From the NCBI RefSeq assembly GCF_009176975.1, contig NZ_WEZG01000002.1, positions 124,001-188,000 on the forward strand: DNA of 64,000 nucleotides. The letters run 5' to 3'. A program made the position numbers and the translations under genes. The DNA is from Aureimonas psammosilenae (GTDB lineage Bacteria; Pseudomonadota; Alphaproteobacteria; Rhizobiales; Rhizobiaceae). This document shows, one piece after another, positions 43,738 through 52,402 of the stretch (position 1 is its first letter; each line of letters starts with the position of its first letter). The notes under the pieces were generated by a model that was not told the DNA's origin, did not search any database, and worked only from the letters and a program-made list of their open reading frames with translations.

Positions 43738-45018
43738 ATGTCCGAAGGCTCACCGACCATTATGACGACGGCACTTCAACCACGCGCGGATGTGATCGTT
43801 ATCGGGGCCGGCGTCGTCGGTTTGTCGGCGGCTCTCGCGCTTCAGGCACGCGGGTTTCGCGTCGCCGTTCTCGACCGGGAAGGCCCGGCCGCAGGCGCTT
43901 CGGCAGGCAATGCCGGTGCCTTCGCCTTTACCGACATCCTTCCGCTCGCCTCGCCCGGCATTCTTCGAAAAGCGCCGAAATGGCTGCTCGACCCGCTCGG
44001 ACCACTCACCGTTCCGCCCGCCTATGCCCTGCGTATCGCGCCCTGGATGTGGCGCTTCTGGCGGGCCTGCTCACAAGCCCGCGTCGCGGCTTCGACGGGC
44101 GCGCAGACGGCTTTGATGGATCTCTCCAAAGCGGAACTCGAACCGTTTCTGACTGCTACGGGCACGCTGCCCATGCTTCGCCGGCAGGGCAATCTTCAGG
44201 TCTATGAAGGGCAGGCGGAGTTCGACGCGTCGCAGCCCGGCTGGGAAACGAGGGCGCGGCACGGCATCGAGTTCCGGCATCTCGACGCCTCCGGCATGGC
44301 CGAAATCCAGCCCGGCCTCGCGTCCCGCTTCACCCATGGCACCTTCACGCCCGGCTGGTATTCGGTGGCCGATCCGAAAGACTACGTGCTGGCTCTCGCC
44401 GAGCGTTTCCGGGCCGCCGGTGGCATGATCGAACTCGCGGAAGCGCGGGCGCTCGTACCCGTTGAAGGGGGCGTCAGGGTCGATACCGCCACGGGGTCGA
44501 TCGAGGCGGGGCACGTCGTGGTGGCGGCCGGCGCTTTCTCGCACCGTCTGGCGCGCACCCTCGGCGAGCGCATTCCGCTGGAAACCGAGCGCGGCTACAA
44601 CACGACGCTGCCTGAGGATGCCTTCGACCTTCGCACGCAGGTCACCTTCGGCGGGCACGGCTTCGTGGTCACGCGGCTGTCCTCCGGCATTCGTGTCGGC
44701 GGCGCGGTGGAACTCGGCGGCCTTGACTTGCCGCCGAACTACAAGCGTTCGGAAGCCATGCTGCGCAAGGCCGAGGCCTTTCTGCCGGGCCTGAAAAGCG
44801 AAGGCGGCCGGCAATGGATGGGCTTCCGTCCGTCGCTTCCCGATTCGCTGCCCGCCATCGGCCGGGCTAGCGCCAGCGAGCGCGTGACCTACGCCTTCGG
44901 CCACGGCCATCTCGGCCTTACGCAATCGGCCGGCACGGCCCGGCTCGTCGCCGATCTCGTGTCCGGCAGAGCGCCCGCGATCGATCTCAAGCCTTATTCA
45001 CCGCAACGTTTCCGGTAG
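43738..45018 (+). CDS. FAD-dependent D-amino-acid (probably D-hydroxyproline) dehydrogenase
   Basis: A 426-residue DadA-type flavoenzyme. The FAD-binding fold is at residues 17-46 (ADVIVIGAGVVGLSAALALQ), followed by RVAVLDREGPAAGASAGNAGAF, typical for the DadA/hydroxyproline oxidase group. The C-terminal GRASASERVTYAFGHGHLGLTQSAGTARLVADL holds the second FAD segment. It would oxidise cis-4-hydroxy-D-proline made by the epimerase encoded 10 nt downstream, giving the imine for later deamination. The start ATG 43738 follows GGAACGGCA; a TTG at 43708 is in frame. A plain D-amino acid dehydrogenase is the alternative, but the adjacent epimerase supports hydroxyproline. Confidence 0.82.
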   Translation: MSEGSPTIMTTALQPRADVIVIGAGVVGLSAALALQARGFRVAVLDREGPAAGASAGNAGAFAFTDILPLASPGILRKAPKWLLDPLGPLTVPPAYALRIAPWMWRFWRACSQARVAASTGAQTALMDLSKAELEPFLTATGTLPMLRRQGNLQVYEGQAEFDASQPGWETRARHGIEFRHLDASGMAEIQPGLASRFTHGTFTPGWYSVADPKDYVLALAERFRAAGGMIELAEARALVPVEGGVRVDTATGSIEAGHVVVAAGAFSHRLARTLGERIPLETERGYNTTLPEDAFDLRTQVTFGGHGFVVTRLSSGIRVGGAVELGGLDLPPNYKRSEAMLRKAEAFLPGLKSEGGRQWMGFRPSLPDSLPAIGRASASERVTYAFGHGHLGLTQSAGTARLVADLVSGRAPAIDLKPYSPQRFR

Positions 45019-45028
45019 AAGCCCGACC

Positions 45029-46030
45029 ATGGCCAACCACACCTTTTCCTGCCTCGACGGCCACACCTGCGGCAACCCGGTTCGCCTGGTTTCGGGCGGC
45101 GGGCCGCTCCTGAAGGGCGCGACCATGCTGGAAAAGCGGGCGCATTTCCTTCAAGAGTTCGACTGGATTCGCACGGGCCTGATGTTCGAGCCGCGCGGCC
45201 ACGACATGATGTCGGGCTCGATCCTTTATCCGCCGACGCGGCCCGATTGCGATGTCGCCGTTCTCTTCATCGAAACCTCCGGCTGCCTGCCGATGTGCGG
45301 CCACGGCACCATCGGCACGATCACCATGGCGATCGAGAACGGCCTCGTGACGCCCCGCGAGCCGGGCCGCCTGTCGATCGACACGCCCGCCGGCAAGGTG
45401 GACATCACCTACCGGCAGGAAGGCCGCTTCGTGGAAGAGGTGCGCCTCACCAACGTTCCCGGCTTCCTCCATTCGGAAGGGCTCACGGCTGAAGTCGAGG
45501 GGCTCGGCGAGGTCGTGGTGGATGTGGCCTATGGCGGCAACTTCTATGCCATCGTCGAGCCGCAGCGGAACTTCCGCGACATCGCCGACCATACGGCCGG
45601 CGAACTCGTGGGCTGGTCGCCGAAACTGCGCGCGGCGCTGAACGCCAAGTACGAGTTCGTCCATCCCGAGCATCCGGCGATCCGGGGCTTGAGCCACATC
45701 CTGTGGACGGGCGCGCCGCGCGACGCGGCGGCCCATGCGCGCAACGCCGTGTTCTATGGCGAGAAGGCGATCGACCGAAGCCCGTGCGGCACCGGCACTT
45801 CGGCGCGCATGGCGCAGCTTGCGGCCAAGGGCCGGCTCGGCGTCGGCGACGAGTTCGTGCACGAATCGATCATCGGCTCCTTGTTCAAGGGCCGCGTCGA
45901 GGCGGCGGCGAGCGTCGGCGATCGCCCGGCCATCGTGCCGTCGATCGCCGGCTGGGCGCGCCAGACCGGCATCAACACCATCTTCATCGACGACCGCGAC
46001 CCCTTCGCCCACGGCTTCGTGGTGAAGTGA
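45029..46030 (+). CDS. 4-hydroxyproline 2-epimerase (proline racemase family)
   Basis: A 333-residue racemase. The two catalytic cysteines are present: Cys90 in PMCGHGTIG and Cys253 in RSPCGTGTSA, the pair that distinguishes proline racemase and hydroxyproline epimerase from the Cys/Thr dehydratase relatives. Other family blocks are SCLDGHTCGNPVRLV at the N-terminus and NFYAIVEPQ in the middle. It would convert trans-4-hydroxy-L-proline to the cis-D form for the oxidase just upstream. A GntR-FCD regulator lies upstream of the pair. The deaminase and dehydrogenase of the full route are not adjacent. Start ATG 45029; the ribosome site is poor. Confidence 0.92.
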   Translation: MANHTFSCLDGHTCGNPVRLVSGGGPLLKGATMLEKRAHFLQEFDWIRTGLMFEPRGHDMMSGSILYPPTRPDCDVAVLFIETSGCLPMCGHGTIGTITMAIENGLVTPREPGRLSIDTPAGKVDITYRQEGRFVEEVRLTNVPGFLHSEGLTAEVEGLGEVVVDVAYGGNFYAIVEPQRNFRDIADHTAGELVGWSPKLRAALNAKYEFVHPEHPAIRGLSHILWTGAPRDAAAHARNAVFYGEKAIDRSPCGTGTSARMAQLAAKGRLGVGDEFVHESIIGSLFKGRVEAAASVGDRPAIVPSIAGWARQTGINTIFIDDRDPFAHGFVVK

Positions 46031-46043
46031 ACGGCGTCTCTAC

Positions 46044-47159
46044 CTAGCGCCGCTTGGTGAAGGCCGGCGTGTCGAGAAGCGCCGGCTTGCGACGGCCGAA
46101 ATGGCGGCGCGTGCCTTCGCGCGGCGATGAAGCGGCGTCCGAGGCATATTGCGGAACGTGACGCACCGGGGGGACCACGGCCGGCGGGGCCGCGAGGCCG
46201 AAGCGGGCGGCGCAGTCTTCCGCATCCAGCGCGGCGTAGTCGGCTTGCATCGCGTCGAAGGCCGCGACATCGCTTCCGATGCGCGGAACCGTCATCATCA
46301 GGACGGTCATCGCATCGGCCAAGCTCGTACCGAGCGCCTTCAAGGCGGCGGCGAGGGGCTCGGCGGTTTGATCCTCGAGGATCGCCGCCGCAGTCGTCGG
46401 CTCGACGCGAAGCGCTTGCGTCAAAGCCGCGCGAAGGGCGGGGAGATCGCGTCGAAGCGCAAGATCGACAAGGCTTTGCGGTGCGTCAGTGGTTTGGGAC
46501 GAAACGGTGTCAGCGGGCACCGGGCGCTTGATGGAGGTCTTGGCGAGACGGCGCAGCAATTCGCGCGTTTCGGCGGCGTCCCGTTCGCGAGACAGGGCCG
46601 GAGTCGGGCGAGGGGCGGCGGCAGTTTCGGAACTCGCGATCCGCTCGTGCGCCGTTTCCGGATCGCCGATGGACATCAGCGCCGTTTGCCGCGATGCGCC
46701 GCCCGGCGCGGCGGTTGCCGTCTTGGCACGGGACACCTTCGCGGTCGGGGTGGCGGGAGGCGCTTCTCCGGCGGGCGTGCTCGGACGGCGGGCGTCGAGA
46801 AGGCGCGCCATCGGCGGATCGGCGCGTTCGCGAAGAACCGCGACATCGGCGGCCGTCAGAAGCGGACTGCCGAGAAGAAAGGGGGCGGCGACCGCGACCG
46901 GCTCCTGGATGAGGCGATCCACGAGGGGGCGCGGCAGCTTCGGGGCGGTGGCGAGAGAGGCCGCCAGGATGCGGCGCGTTTCGCGATCCGTCTTTTCGAA
47001 GATCGGCATCACGAGGCTGGCGAAGTCGCGGGCCTGACGCTCGCTCGGCCGGCGCAGAGCCGCATAGGCGGCAACGGCGGCGCGCACGATGGTGTCGAAA
47101 CCGTCGCGTCCTGCCGTTCGTTCAAGGTTCCGAAAGATGCGTGGGCTGGCGTCCGACAT
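46044..47159 (-). CDS. DUF2336 domain protein
   Basis: A 371-residue soluble, helical protein. The N-terminal third matches DUF2336: FASLVMPIFEKTDRETRRILAASLA, PRPLVDRLIQEPVAVAAPFLLGSPLLTAADVAVL. The middle is Ala/Thr/Pro-rich linker, and a second helical repeat region follows (LVDLALRRDLPALRAALTQAL, then EPLAAALKALGTSLADAMTV) resembling HEAT-like repeats. The C-terminus is basic (RRHFGRRKPALL). DUF2336 proteins are typical of Alphaproteobacteria, some linked to signalling, but with no established role. The start ATG 47159 has GGAA upstream; TTG one codon earlier is in frame. Confidence 0.75.
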   Translation of the reverse strand: MSDASPRIFRNLERTAGRDGFDTIVRAAVAAYAALRRPSERQARDFASLVMPIFEKTDRETRRILAASLATAPKLPRPLVDRLIQEPVAVAAPFLLGSPLLTAADVAVLRERADPPMARLLDARRPSTPAGEAPPATPTAKVSRAKTATAAPGGASRQTALMSIGDPETAHERIASSETAAAPRPTPALSRERDAAETRELLRRLAKTSIKRPVPADTVSSQTTDAPQSLVDLALRRDLPALRAALTQALRVEPTTAAAILEDQTAEPLAAALKALGTSLADAMTVLMMTVPRIGSDVAAFDAMQADYAALDAEDCAARFGLAAPPAVVPPVRHVPQYASDAASSPREGTRRHFGRRKPALLDTPAFTKRR

Positions 47160-47370
47160 CAAGGCATTCCACGGGTTCGACGCGGACCCGAAGGCTTACA
47201 CACCAAGCCTTAGCAAGCTGTTAACCCTGATCCCGCGTAACCCGGATGCAGACAATTTTAACCAGCAACCACTGCAATCGACCCGCATTTGAACCCACGG
47301 GCTAAGCCTCGCATAAGCCATTCAAAGCATAGTCGAAACAGACGCCAACGAAGAAGGAGGCACACGAGAA

Positions 47371-47505
47371 ATGGCGACAGTGCTCCGTTTTCCGGATCGT
47401 GTCACGGCCCGCCAGCCGGCGGAGGTTTCCGTGAGGCGAATCCCTGCATCCATCGTGATCCTGCCCTGCATCCGGCGCGAAACGCTGGTCGCCAAGCAGG
47501 GGTGA
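47371..47505 (+). CDS. Small protein (44 residues), MATVLRFP type
   Basis: A 44-codon frame with a strong ribosome site, AAGAAGGAGGCACACGAGAA, before ATG 47371. The product starts MATVLRFPDRVTARQPAEVS and continues through RRIPASIVILPCIRRETL. The MAxVLRFP opening followed by an Ile-Val-Ile-Leu-Pro segment resembles a loosely conserved set of small rhizobial proteins that read M-(A)-x-(V/I)-(L/I)-x-F-P and later IVIFPGVR. Function unknown. A terminator-like hairpin follows nine bases after the stop. Confidence 0.55.
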   Translation: MATVLRFPDRVTARQPAEVSVRRIPASIVILPCIRRETLVAKQG

Positions 47506-47513
47506 CCGCCGTG

Positions 47514-47535
47514 CCGGGAAGCCAGGGCTTTCCGG
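47514..47535 (+). terminator. Terminator-like hairpin between convergent genes
   Basis: CCGGGAAGC (47514-47522) pairs with GCTTTCCGG (47527-47535) with one G-T wobble and a 4-nt loop. It lies between the convergent 44-residue gene and the DUF1254-type gene. There is no long T tract, so efficiency is doubtful. Confidence 0.45.
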
Positions 47536-47537
47536 GT

Positions 47538-48140
47538 TCAGTTCGCGCCGTTTTCCGCCTCCGGCTCCGCTTCGGAGGTGCAGGATAGGCCGCGCAGAAA
47601 GGCTTCGGCCTGTTCGCGCAAGCTGTCCTCGTCGACCAGAGCGCGGATCGTCAGCGAGCCGTAGGTTTCGGGAAACTCCACCGGAATGGTGGTTTCCGTC
47701 GGATCGGTGGAGGTGGCGTCGCCGCCCGAGAGCTGTTCGGACGTGCCGACGAGAAGATCGAACTTGCCCCCCACCGCCGAACGATCGTTGATCGAGTAAA
47801 GATTGTCGCCGCGCCGCGAATAGATCGAGGCCGACCAGAAGGCGGTCTGCGCCTCGCTCGCCAGGCGCACCGGACCGTTCTCCAGCGAAAAGCGGCAGCT
47901 TGCCGTGACGAAGGCGGGGTCCACGAAGGCGAATTCGCGGCCTCTGGAACCGGCGGCGTCGGTCGCGCCGGTTGTCGCCAGTTGCGGCTCGATCCGCACC
48001 ACGCCGAACAAGGGGCCCAGCCGGTCGAGACGCCCCCAGGCGTTGTTGCTCGCCACGAAGGGCATGGCGAAGACCACCGCGATATGGACGATCGCCGCCC
48101 CGACGAGCCCGGCGAGAAGCGCGGTGACGAACCTAAACAC
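47538..48140 (-). CDS. DUF1254-like envelope protein
   Basis: A 200-residue protein with an N-terminal membrane helix (VTALLAGLVGAAIVHIAVVFAM, about residues 5-26) and a periplasmic domain with VDPAFVTASCRFSLENGPV, FWSASIYSRRGDNLYSIND and TTIPVEFPETYGSLTIRALVDED. I recognise it as the DUF1254 partner that accompanies DUF1214 proteins in rhizobia. Its start overlaps the end of the DUF1214-type gene by eight bases, so the two are coupled. No biochemical role is established for such short forms. Confidence 0.7.
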   Translation of the reverse strand: MFRFVTALLAGLVGAAIVHIAVVFAMPFVASNNAWGRLDRLGPLFGVVRIEPQLATTGATDAAGSRGREFAFVDPAFVTASCRFSLENGPVRLASEAQTAFWSASIYSRRGDNLYSINDRSAVGGKFDLLVGTSEQLSGGDATSTDPTETTIPVEFPETYGSLTIRALVDEDSLREQAEAFLRGLSCTSEAEPEAENGAN

Positions 48141-48717
48141 CGCTGCATTCCTTGCGCTGGATATCCATCATGCCGCTGCGGCCGAGCCCGCTCGATGTGC
48201 TGACGGGCGTGTCGTAGAGGGTGAGCGCCAGAACCAGGGGACCCGCGCCGGACACGGCCAGCCAGTTGCCGGCCCGCGCCTGCGGCGACACGGCGATGGC
48301 GACGGCGTTGTTGTCGGCGCGCATGAGATCGCGCGACACGAGACGGGCGGGGCGGCCTTCCGCCGGCGGAATCAGGCGGCCGTCCGGCGTATAGGCGGCA
48401 AGCGTCCAGATTCGTGCCAGCGGCATGTCGCCGGTGAGGACATAGGAACATTCGCGCCGCAGAGGCCGGCCGGCGGAATCCTGGCCCGAGCGGAACTGCA
48501 CGCCTTCGCCGATGCCGAGCGTCAGGTTGCCGGTGCGGGCGAGGCGGGCTTTCTCGTACGGGTCGGCATCCAGTGAGCCGGCGCGCGGATCGGCGCTCCA
48601 GGGGCCGATCGTGACGAGACCGGAACGGGCGTCGCCGTAGAGGGCGCGGCGGGCGCTCCAGGCGCCGCCGACGAGCGCGATGGCGACGGCGCTCAGAACG
48701 AGAAGAATGAAGCGCAT
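48133..48717 (-). CDS. DUF1214-domain envelope protein
   Basis: A 194-residue protein with a hydrophobic N-terminus (FILLVLSAVAIALVGGAWSA), a signal anchor, followed by a domain with GPWSADPRAGSLDADPYEKARLARTGNL, ECSYVLTGDMPLARIWTLAAYTPDGRL and NWLAVSGAGPLVLALTLYDTP, the DUF1214 pattern. The protein is likely periplasmic and membrane-anchored. It is immediately upstream of, and overlaps, the DUF1254-type gene. It lies 70 nt downstream of the penicillin-binding protein gene on the same strand, so all three may be cotranscribed. Confidence 0.78.
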   Translation of the reverse strand: MRFILLVLSAVAIALVGGAWSARRALYGDARSGLVTIGPWSADPRAGSLDADPYEKARLARTGNLTLGIGEGVQFRSGQDSAGRPLRRECSYVLTGDMPLARIWTLAAYTPDGRLIPPAEGRPARLVSRDLMRADNNAVAIAVSPQARAGNWLAVSGAGPLVLALTLYDTPVSTSSGLGRSGMMDIQRKECSGV

Positions 48718-48787
48718 CAGCCGCGTTCCGGGATGAAGGCCGGCCGGCCGGTCGCGAACCGGCGGAGCGTCGGGAAAGGCCGCTTGC

Positions 48788-50986
48788 TCAACGCGAACGC
48801 GAGTCCGGGTTGCGCGTGGAAGCGTTGGAAGCGAGCTTCTCGTCGGAAAGGGGCGCGGCGTCGCGCATGGCGTCGGAGATGGAGGTCAGGACTTTCTGCG
48901 TGTCCCCGTTGAGCGAGGGCGGCCGGGAGGGCAGGGGCGCGGCCCCTTCCGCGGCCGCGACCTTCTCGGAGGGTTTGGGCATCGGCAGATCGATATAAGG
49001 AATGCGCTTCAGCTCGATCCCCTGATGCGCGGCTTCCATCACCCGCTGCCAGGCCATCGCCGGCAGGGCGCCGCCGGTGAGCTTGTTGGTGGGGTGGAAG
49101 TCGTCGTTGCCGAACCAGACGGCCGCCGTGAAGTTGCCGGTGAAGCCGGCGAACCAGCCGTCGCGGTAGCTTTGCGTCGTGCCCGTCTTGCCAGCCGCGA
49201 GCGTCATGGTGAGCGCGGCCTTGCGCGCCGTGCCCCGGATGGGGATCTGCACCAGCATCTCGTTCATGGATTTAGCCGCCTGTTCCGACAGGACGCGGTG
49301 GCGGGGTGGCATGTCGCGGCCCGAATCCCACAGCATGTCGCCGTTGGTGTCGGAAAGCTGCATGATGGCATGGCGGTGGGAGTCCATGCCGCCGGCGGCG
49401 AAGACGGCATAGCCGGTCGCCTGATCCATGACGGTGACTTCCGAGGTGCCGAGCGCCATGGTCTTGTCGCCGCGCAGCGGGGACTCGACGCCGAAGGCCT
49501 TGGCGAGTTCCGTCACTTTCCGCATCCCGACCTTCTGGCTGAGGCGGACGGCCACCGTGTTGAGGGAATGGGCCATGGCGTCGGCGATGGAGATGCGGCC
49601 CGAATAAGAGCGGCCGTAGTTCTGCGGCGACCAGTTGCCGACCGTCACGGGCGCGTCGGATACGATGTCGGTGGGCTTCATGCCGGCTTCCATCGCCGCC
49701 GCGTAGACATAGGCCTTGAAGGACGAGCCCGGCTGGCGGAGCGCCTTCGTGGCGCGATTGAACTGCGACACGCCGTAATCCGGCCCGCCCACGATGGCGC
49801 GCACGCCCCCGTCGTCGTCCAGAACCACCATGGCCCCCTCGTCCACATTGTAGGTCTTGCCGAACTGGCGCAGGTGATACTGGATCGACTCGTCGGCCAG
49901 CGCCTGGATGGTGGAATCGAAGGAGGTGCGGGCGATGAAGTTGCGGTGGGGCAGCTTGTCGGCGATGCGCTGCACTTCGGCGAAGGCGAAGTCGAGGAAG
50001 TAGTCGGGCGAGGCGACCGTGCCGCGATCCACCGCCGTCGCCGGCTGGCGACGGGCGGCGACGACCTGGCCTTCGGTCATGAAGCCGGCCTGCACCATGT
50101 TGGACAGGACTTCGTTGGCGCGCCCGCGCGCCGCCGGGAGATTGATGTGGGGAGCGTATTTGGCGGGCGCCTTGAAGAGGCCGGCCAGCATCGCGCCTTC
50201 CGACAGGCTGACGTCGCGGATGTCTTTCGCGAAATAGAACTCGGCCGCGCTTTCCGCGCCGAACGCGCCGCCGCCCATGTAAGCGCGGTTGAGATAGGTC
50301 TCGAGAATCTGGCGCTTGGAGAGATGCGATTCCAGCCAAAGCGACAGGAAGGCCTCGTTGATCTTGCGATCGATCGTGCGCTCGTTCGTGAGAAACAGGT
50401 TCTTGGCGAGCTGCTGGGTGAGCGTCGAGCCGCCCTGGACGACGCCGCCGGCCCGCGCGTTCTCGCCGAGCGCGCGGAACAGGCCGATGAAGTCGATGCC
50501 CCAATGCTCAAAGAAGCGCCGGTCTTCGGTGGCGAGCACGGCCTTGATGAAATGGTCCGGCATTTCGTCCACCGGCACCGAATCGGAGCGCAAAACGCCG
50601 CGGCGGCCGATCTCGACCCCGTGCCGGTCGAGGAACTGCACGGAATAATCGGTTTCGCGCGGCAGGCCGTTGGCGGTCATCTGCATGGCGGGCTGGGCAA
50701 GGATGTAGAGAACCACGAGACCGCCGAGGCCGAGCGTCAGCCCCTCGCAGGAGAGTTCCACCAAAGCCTTCTTGAAACCGCGTGCGCGGAAACGCCGCGA
50801 AAAGATCGTCACGCGCTCCCAGAAGCCCCCGGAGCCATGAAAAAAACGCCAAAGGCTGGAATCGATCCAGGCGTCGATCTCGATGAGACGCGACGGGACC
50901 CAGCGTTTCGTCTTCCGGTCGGGAGAGCGGCGCACTATCACCCTGTCACGTCCTGGCGGGTCGGCTCGAGGCCGATTTCCGCGCAT
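48788..50986 (-). CDS. Class A penicillin-binding protein (PBP1A family)
   Basis: A 732-residue bifunctional peptidoglycan synthase. A membrane segment ([19 protein letters not shown], about residues 84-102) precedes the GT51 glycosyltransferase domain, with catalytic Glu in [17 protein letters not shown] and [15 protein letters not shown]. The transpeptidase has the active Ser in [15 protein letters not shown] (SxxK), Ser-Leu-Asn in AHSLNTVAV, and [17 protein letters not shown]. The start is ATG 50986, but a GTG at about 50935 (after GACAGGGTGATA) could also serve. It sits 35 nt from, and divergent to, the YcgN-type gene. Confidence 0.93.
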   Translation of the reverse strand: MRGNRPRADPPGRDRVIVRRSPDRKTKRWVPSRLIEIDAWIDSSLWRFFHGSGGFWERVTIFSRRFRARGFKKALVELSCEGLTLGLGGLVVLYILAQPAMQMTANGLPRETDYSVQFLDRHGVEIGRRGVLRSDSVPVDEMPDHFIKAVLATEDRRFFEHWGIDFIGLFRALGENARAGGVVQGGSTLTQQLAKNLFLTNERTIDRKINEAFLSLWLESHLSKRQILETYLNRAYMGGGAFGAESAAEFYFAKDIRDVSLSEGAMLAGLFKAPAKYAPHINLPAARGRANEVLSNMVQAGFMTEGQVVAARRQPATAVDRGTVASPDYFLDFAFAEVQRIADKLPHRNFIARTSFDSTIQALADESIQYHLRQFGKTYNVDEGAMVVLDDDGGVRAIVGGPDYGVSQFNRATKALRQPGSSFKAYVYAAAMEAGMKPTDIVSDAPVTVGNWSPQNYGRSYSGRISIADAMAHSLNTVAVRLSQKVGMRKVTELAKAFGVESPLRGDKTMALGTSEVTVMDQATGYAVFAAGGMDSHRHAIMQLSDTNGDMLWDSGRDMPPRHRVLSEQAAKSMNEMLVQIPIRGTARKAALTMTLAAGKTGTTQSYRDGWFAGFTGNFTAAVWFGNDDFHPTNKLTGGALPAMAWQRVMEAAHQGIELKRIPYIDLPMPKPSEKVAAAEGAAPLPSRPPSLNGDTQKVLTSISDAMRDAAPLSDEKLASNASTRNPDSRSR

Positions 50987-51021
50987 GTTCTATTCACTCG
51001 GTTCCTTCTACGAGATTAAGT

Positions 51022-51576
51022 ATGGCGGCCATGCGGCGGCAACAGGCAAGTCCCATAAGTTCGACACCCAACCACCCGATGGAGGGGGAAGCGACGGAAA
51101 TCGGCAACACTCCGTTCTGGAAGGCCAAGCCCATGGAGGCGCTTTCGCCGACCGAGTGGGAAAGCCTTTGCGACGGCTGCGGCCGCTGCTGCCTGAACAA
51201 GCTGGAGGACTGGGAAACCGGCGAGATCGCCTGGACCAACGTGGCCTGCAGGCTGCTCGATGACGGGACATGCCGTTGTTCGAACTACGAGAACCGGCAG
51301 GCGACCGTGCCGGACTGCATTCCGCTGGACCCCAGGAAAGTTCGCGAGCTTTCCTGGCTGCCGCCGACCTGCGGCTATCGCCTCGTGGCGGAGGGACAGG
51401 ACCTCTACTGGTGGCATCATCTCGTATCGGGCGACCGCGACACGGTGCACGAGGCGGGCGTTTCGGTGCGCGGCCGGACGGTGACGGAAGAGGGGATGGA
51501 AATGGAGGACTTCGAGCGGCATCTGGCGGCTTGGCCGGGCGAAGTGCCGCGCCGGATGCGGCGTCGGGGGAAGTAG
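51022..51576 (+). CDS. YcgN-family cysteine-cluster protein (UPF0260)
   Basis: A protein of 184 residues from ATG 51022, or 165 from ATG 51079. The metal-type cysteine cluster [20 protein letters not shown] is followed by [25 protein letters not shown] and [12 protein letters not shown], the full UPF0260/YcgN pattern. The cysteines suggest a metal or Fe-S site. TNTPFWK-like sequence ([14 protein letters not shown]) marks the usual N-terminal part of the family, so the shorter form is plausible. No function is established. Confidence 0.88.
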   Translation: MAAMRRQQASPISSTPNHPMEGEATEIGNTPFWKAKPMEALSPTEWESLCDGCGRCCLNKLEDWETGEIAWTNVACRLLDDGTCRCSNYENRQATVPDCIPLDPRKVRELSWLPPTCGYRLVAEGQDLYWWHHLVSGDRDTVHEAGVSVRGRTVTEEGMEMEDFERHLAAWPGEVPRRMRRRGK

Positions 51577-51615
51577 AGCAGCCCCGGCGGGTTGCGCCGA
51601 AACTGCGAAGCCGCG

Positions 51616-51831
51616 TCAGGGATTGGTGCGGCCGCGATGGTTAGGGTCGATCGGGCGATCCGGCACGACGTCGTTTTCGGTGTCGCCCTCGAAGGTGGCG
51701 TCGCCTGCGATGTCTTCTGGATCGGCCCCGGCCGCCGCTATGCCCTTGGACGAGTTGATGCCGGGATTGCGGACGAGATCGTCCATCGGCTTGATGGCGC
51801 CGGGGCTGCCGGCCTTTTGATGCTTGCTCAT
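51616..51831 (-). CDS. Small hydrophilic protein (71 residues)
   Basis: Starts at ATG 51831 after CAGGGAATGAAACC. The product is polar and probably disordered (MSKHQKAGSPGAIKPMDDLV, then NPGINSSKGIAAAGADPEDI and NDVVPDRPIDPNHRGRTNP). Its make-up resembles the pair at 25877-26259 (Gly, Asn, Pro, Asp, Lys; NPG/NPD-containing), so these could belong to one group of small stress-type proteins. Not recognised as a named family. It is divergent from the GTA cluster, with the candidate GTA promoter about 95 nt upstream of its start. Confidence 0.55.
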   Translation of the reverse strand: MSKHQKAGSPGAIKPMDDLVRNPGINSSKGIAAAGADPEDIAGDATFEGDTENDVVPDRPIDPNHRGRTNP

Positions 51832-51923
51832 GGTTTCATTCCCTGTGGTTGGAAGGGGAATGGAGGTGCGGCGGCCTTGGTTGGGCAGGTGGAACGGAAT
51901 GTCGCGATATAGGAAAATAGTCC

Positions 51924-51952
51924 TTGACGCCGTCACGGTGCCGGGATAGGTT
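51924..51952 (+). promoter_or_regulatory. Candidate promoter of the GTA structural cluster
   Basis: TTGACG (51924-51929) and TAGGTT (51947-51952) are separated by exactly 17 bp. The -35 is one base off consensus and the -10 is weak, which fits a promoter needing an activator. It lies 72 nt before the g1 start. No CtrA-type TTAA-N7-TTAA site was seen close by. Confidence 0.5.
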
Positions 51953-51975
51953 CCTGATACAGTCGGAAAATTGCG

Positions 51976-52008
51976 GGCGGCGGGTCGATGAGACCTCGTC
52001 GCCTTTTT
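51976..52008 (+). terminator. Leader hairpin with U tract before GTA g1 (possible attenuator)
   Basis: GGCGGCGGGTC (51976-51986) pairs with GACCTCGTCGCC (51992-52003), allowing one bulged T and one G-T wobble, with a GATGA loop; TTTTT follows at 52004-52008. It lies between the candidate promoter and the g1 start at 52025, so it would stop most transcripts unless bypassed. Confidence 0.6.
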
Positions 52009-52024
52009 CGTTTGGGGGCGGTGG

Positions 52025-52402
52025 ATGGCGAAGGATGGGGACGGCGCGGCGCGCGCGAAGCGGACGCTGTCGGAGCGGTTGATGAAGGCGCTGACCGGCG
52101 AGGTGCGGGTGCTGGAGCGGATGCTGCTCCGCCGGTCCTCGCCCGAGGAGGCGCCCGATCCGGCGGAAGCGGCGGGGGCGAAGGCGCGGGTGGATGCCAT
52201 CGGCAATCTGACGAAGACGCTGGAAAAGGTTCTGGAACTGACGCGGCTCGAAGGGCTGAGCGCCAAAGGCCGCGCGGAGGACGAGGGCGAGGCGGAACGG
52301 CTGCGCGCCGAGTTGATGAAGCGGCTGCGCGCGCTGGATGCGCGGCGTTCCGGGGGCAGGCGGCTGTTTCCCGACTTTTCCAATGCTGCGGGCGCGGTGT
52401 GA
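52025..52402 (+). CDS. GTA g1-like protein (possible small terminase)
   Basis: A 125-residue, charged, helical protein (ARAKRTLSERLMKALTGEVRVLERMLL, then KARVDAIGNLTKTLEKVLELTRLEGL). It occupies the g1 position of the R. capsulatus GTA cluster, directly upstream of and overlapping the large terminase by four bases (GTGA). Its helical, coiled-coil-like form is compatible with a small terminase subunit that presents DNA to the packaging motor, as has been proposed for g1. Start ATG 52025 is preceded by GGGGGCGGTGG. It is the first gene after the leader hairpin. Confidence 0.75.
   Translation: MAKDGDGAARAKRTLSERLMKALTGEVRVLERMLLRRSSPEEAPDPAEAAGAKARVDAIGNLTKTLEKVLELTRLEGLSAKGRAEDEGEAERLRAELMKRLRALDARRSGGRRLFPDFSNAAGAV

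Noticed and set aside
49025-51019. Plus-strand frame of 664 codons across the penicillin-binding protein
   Set aside because: Antisense shadow of an intact PBP1A gene.
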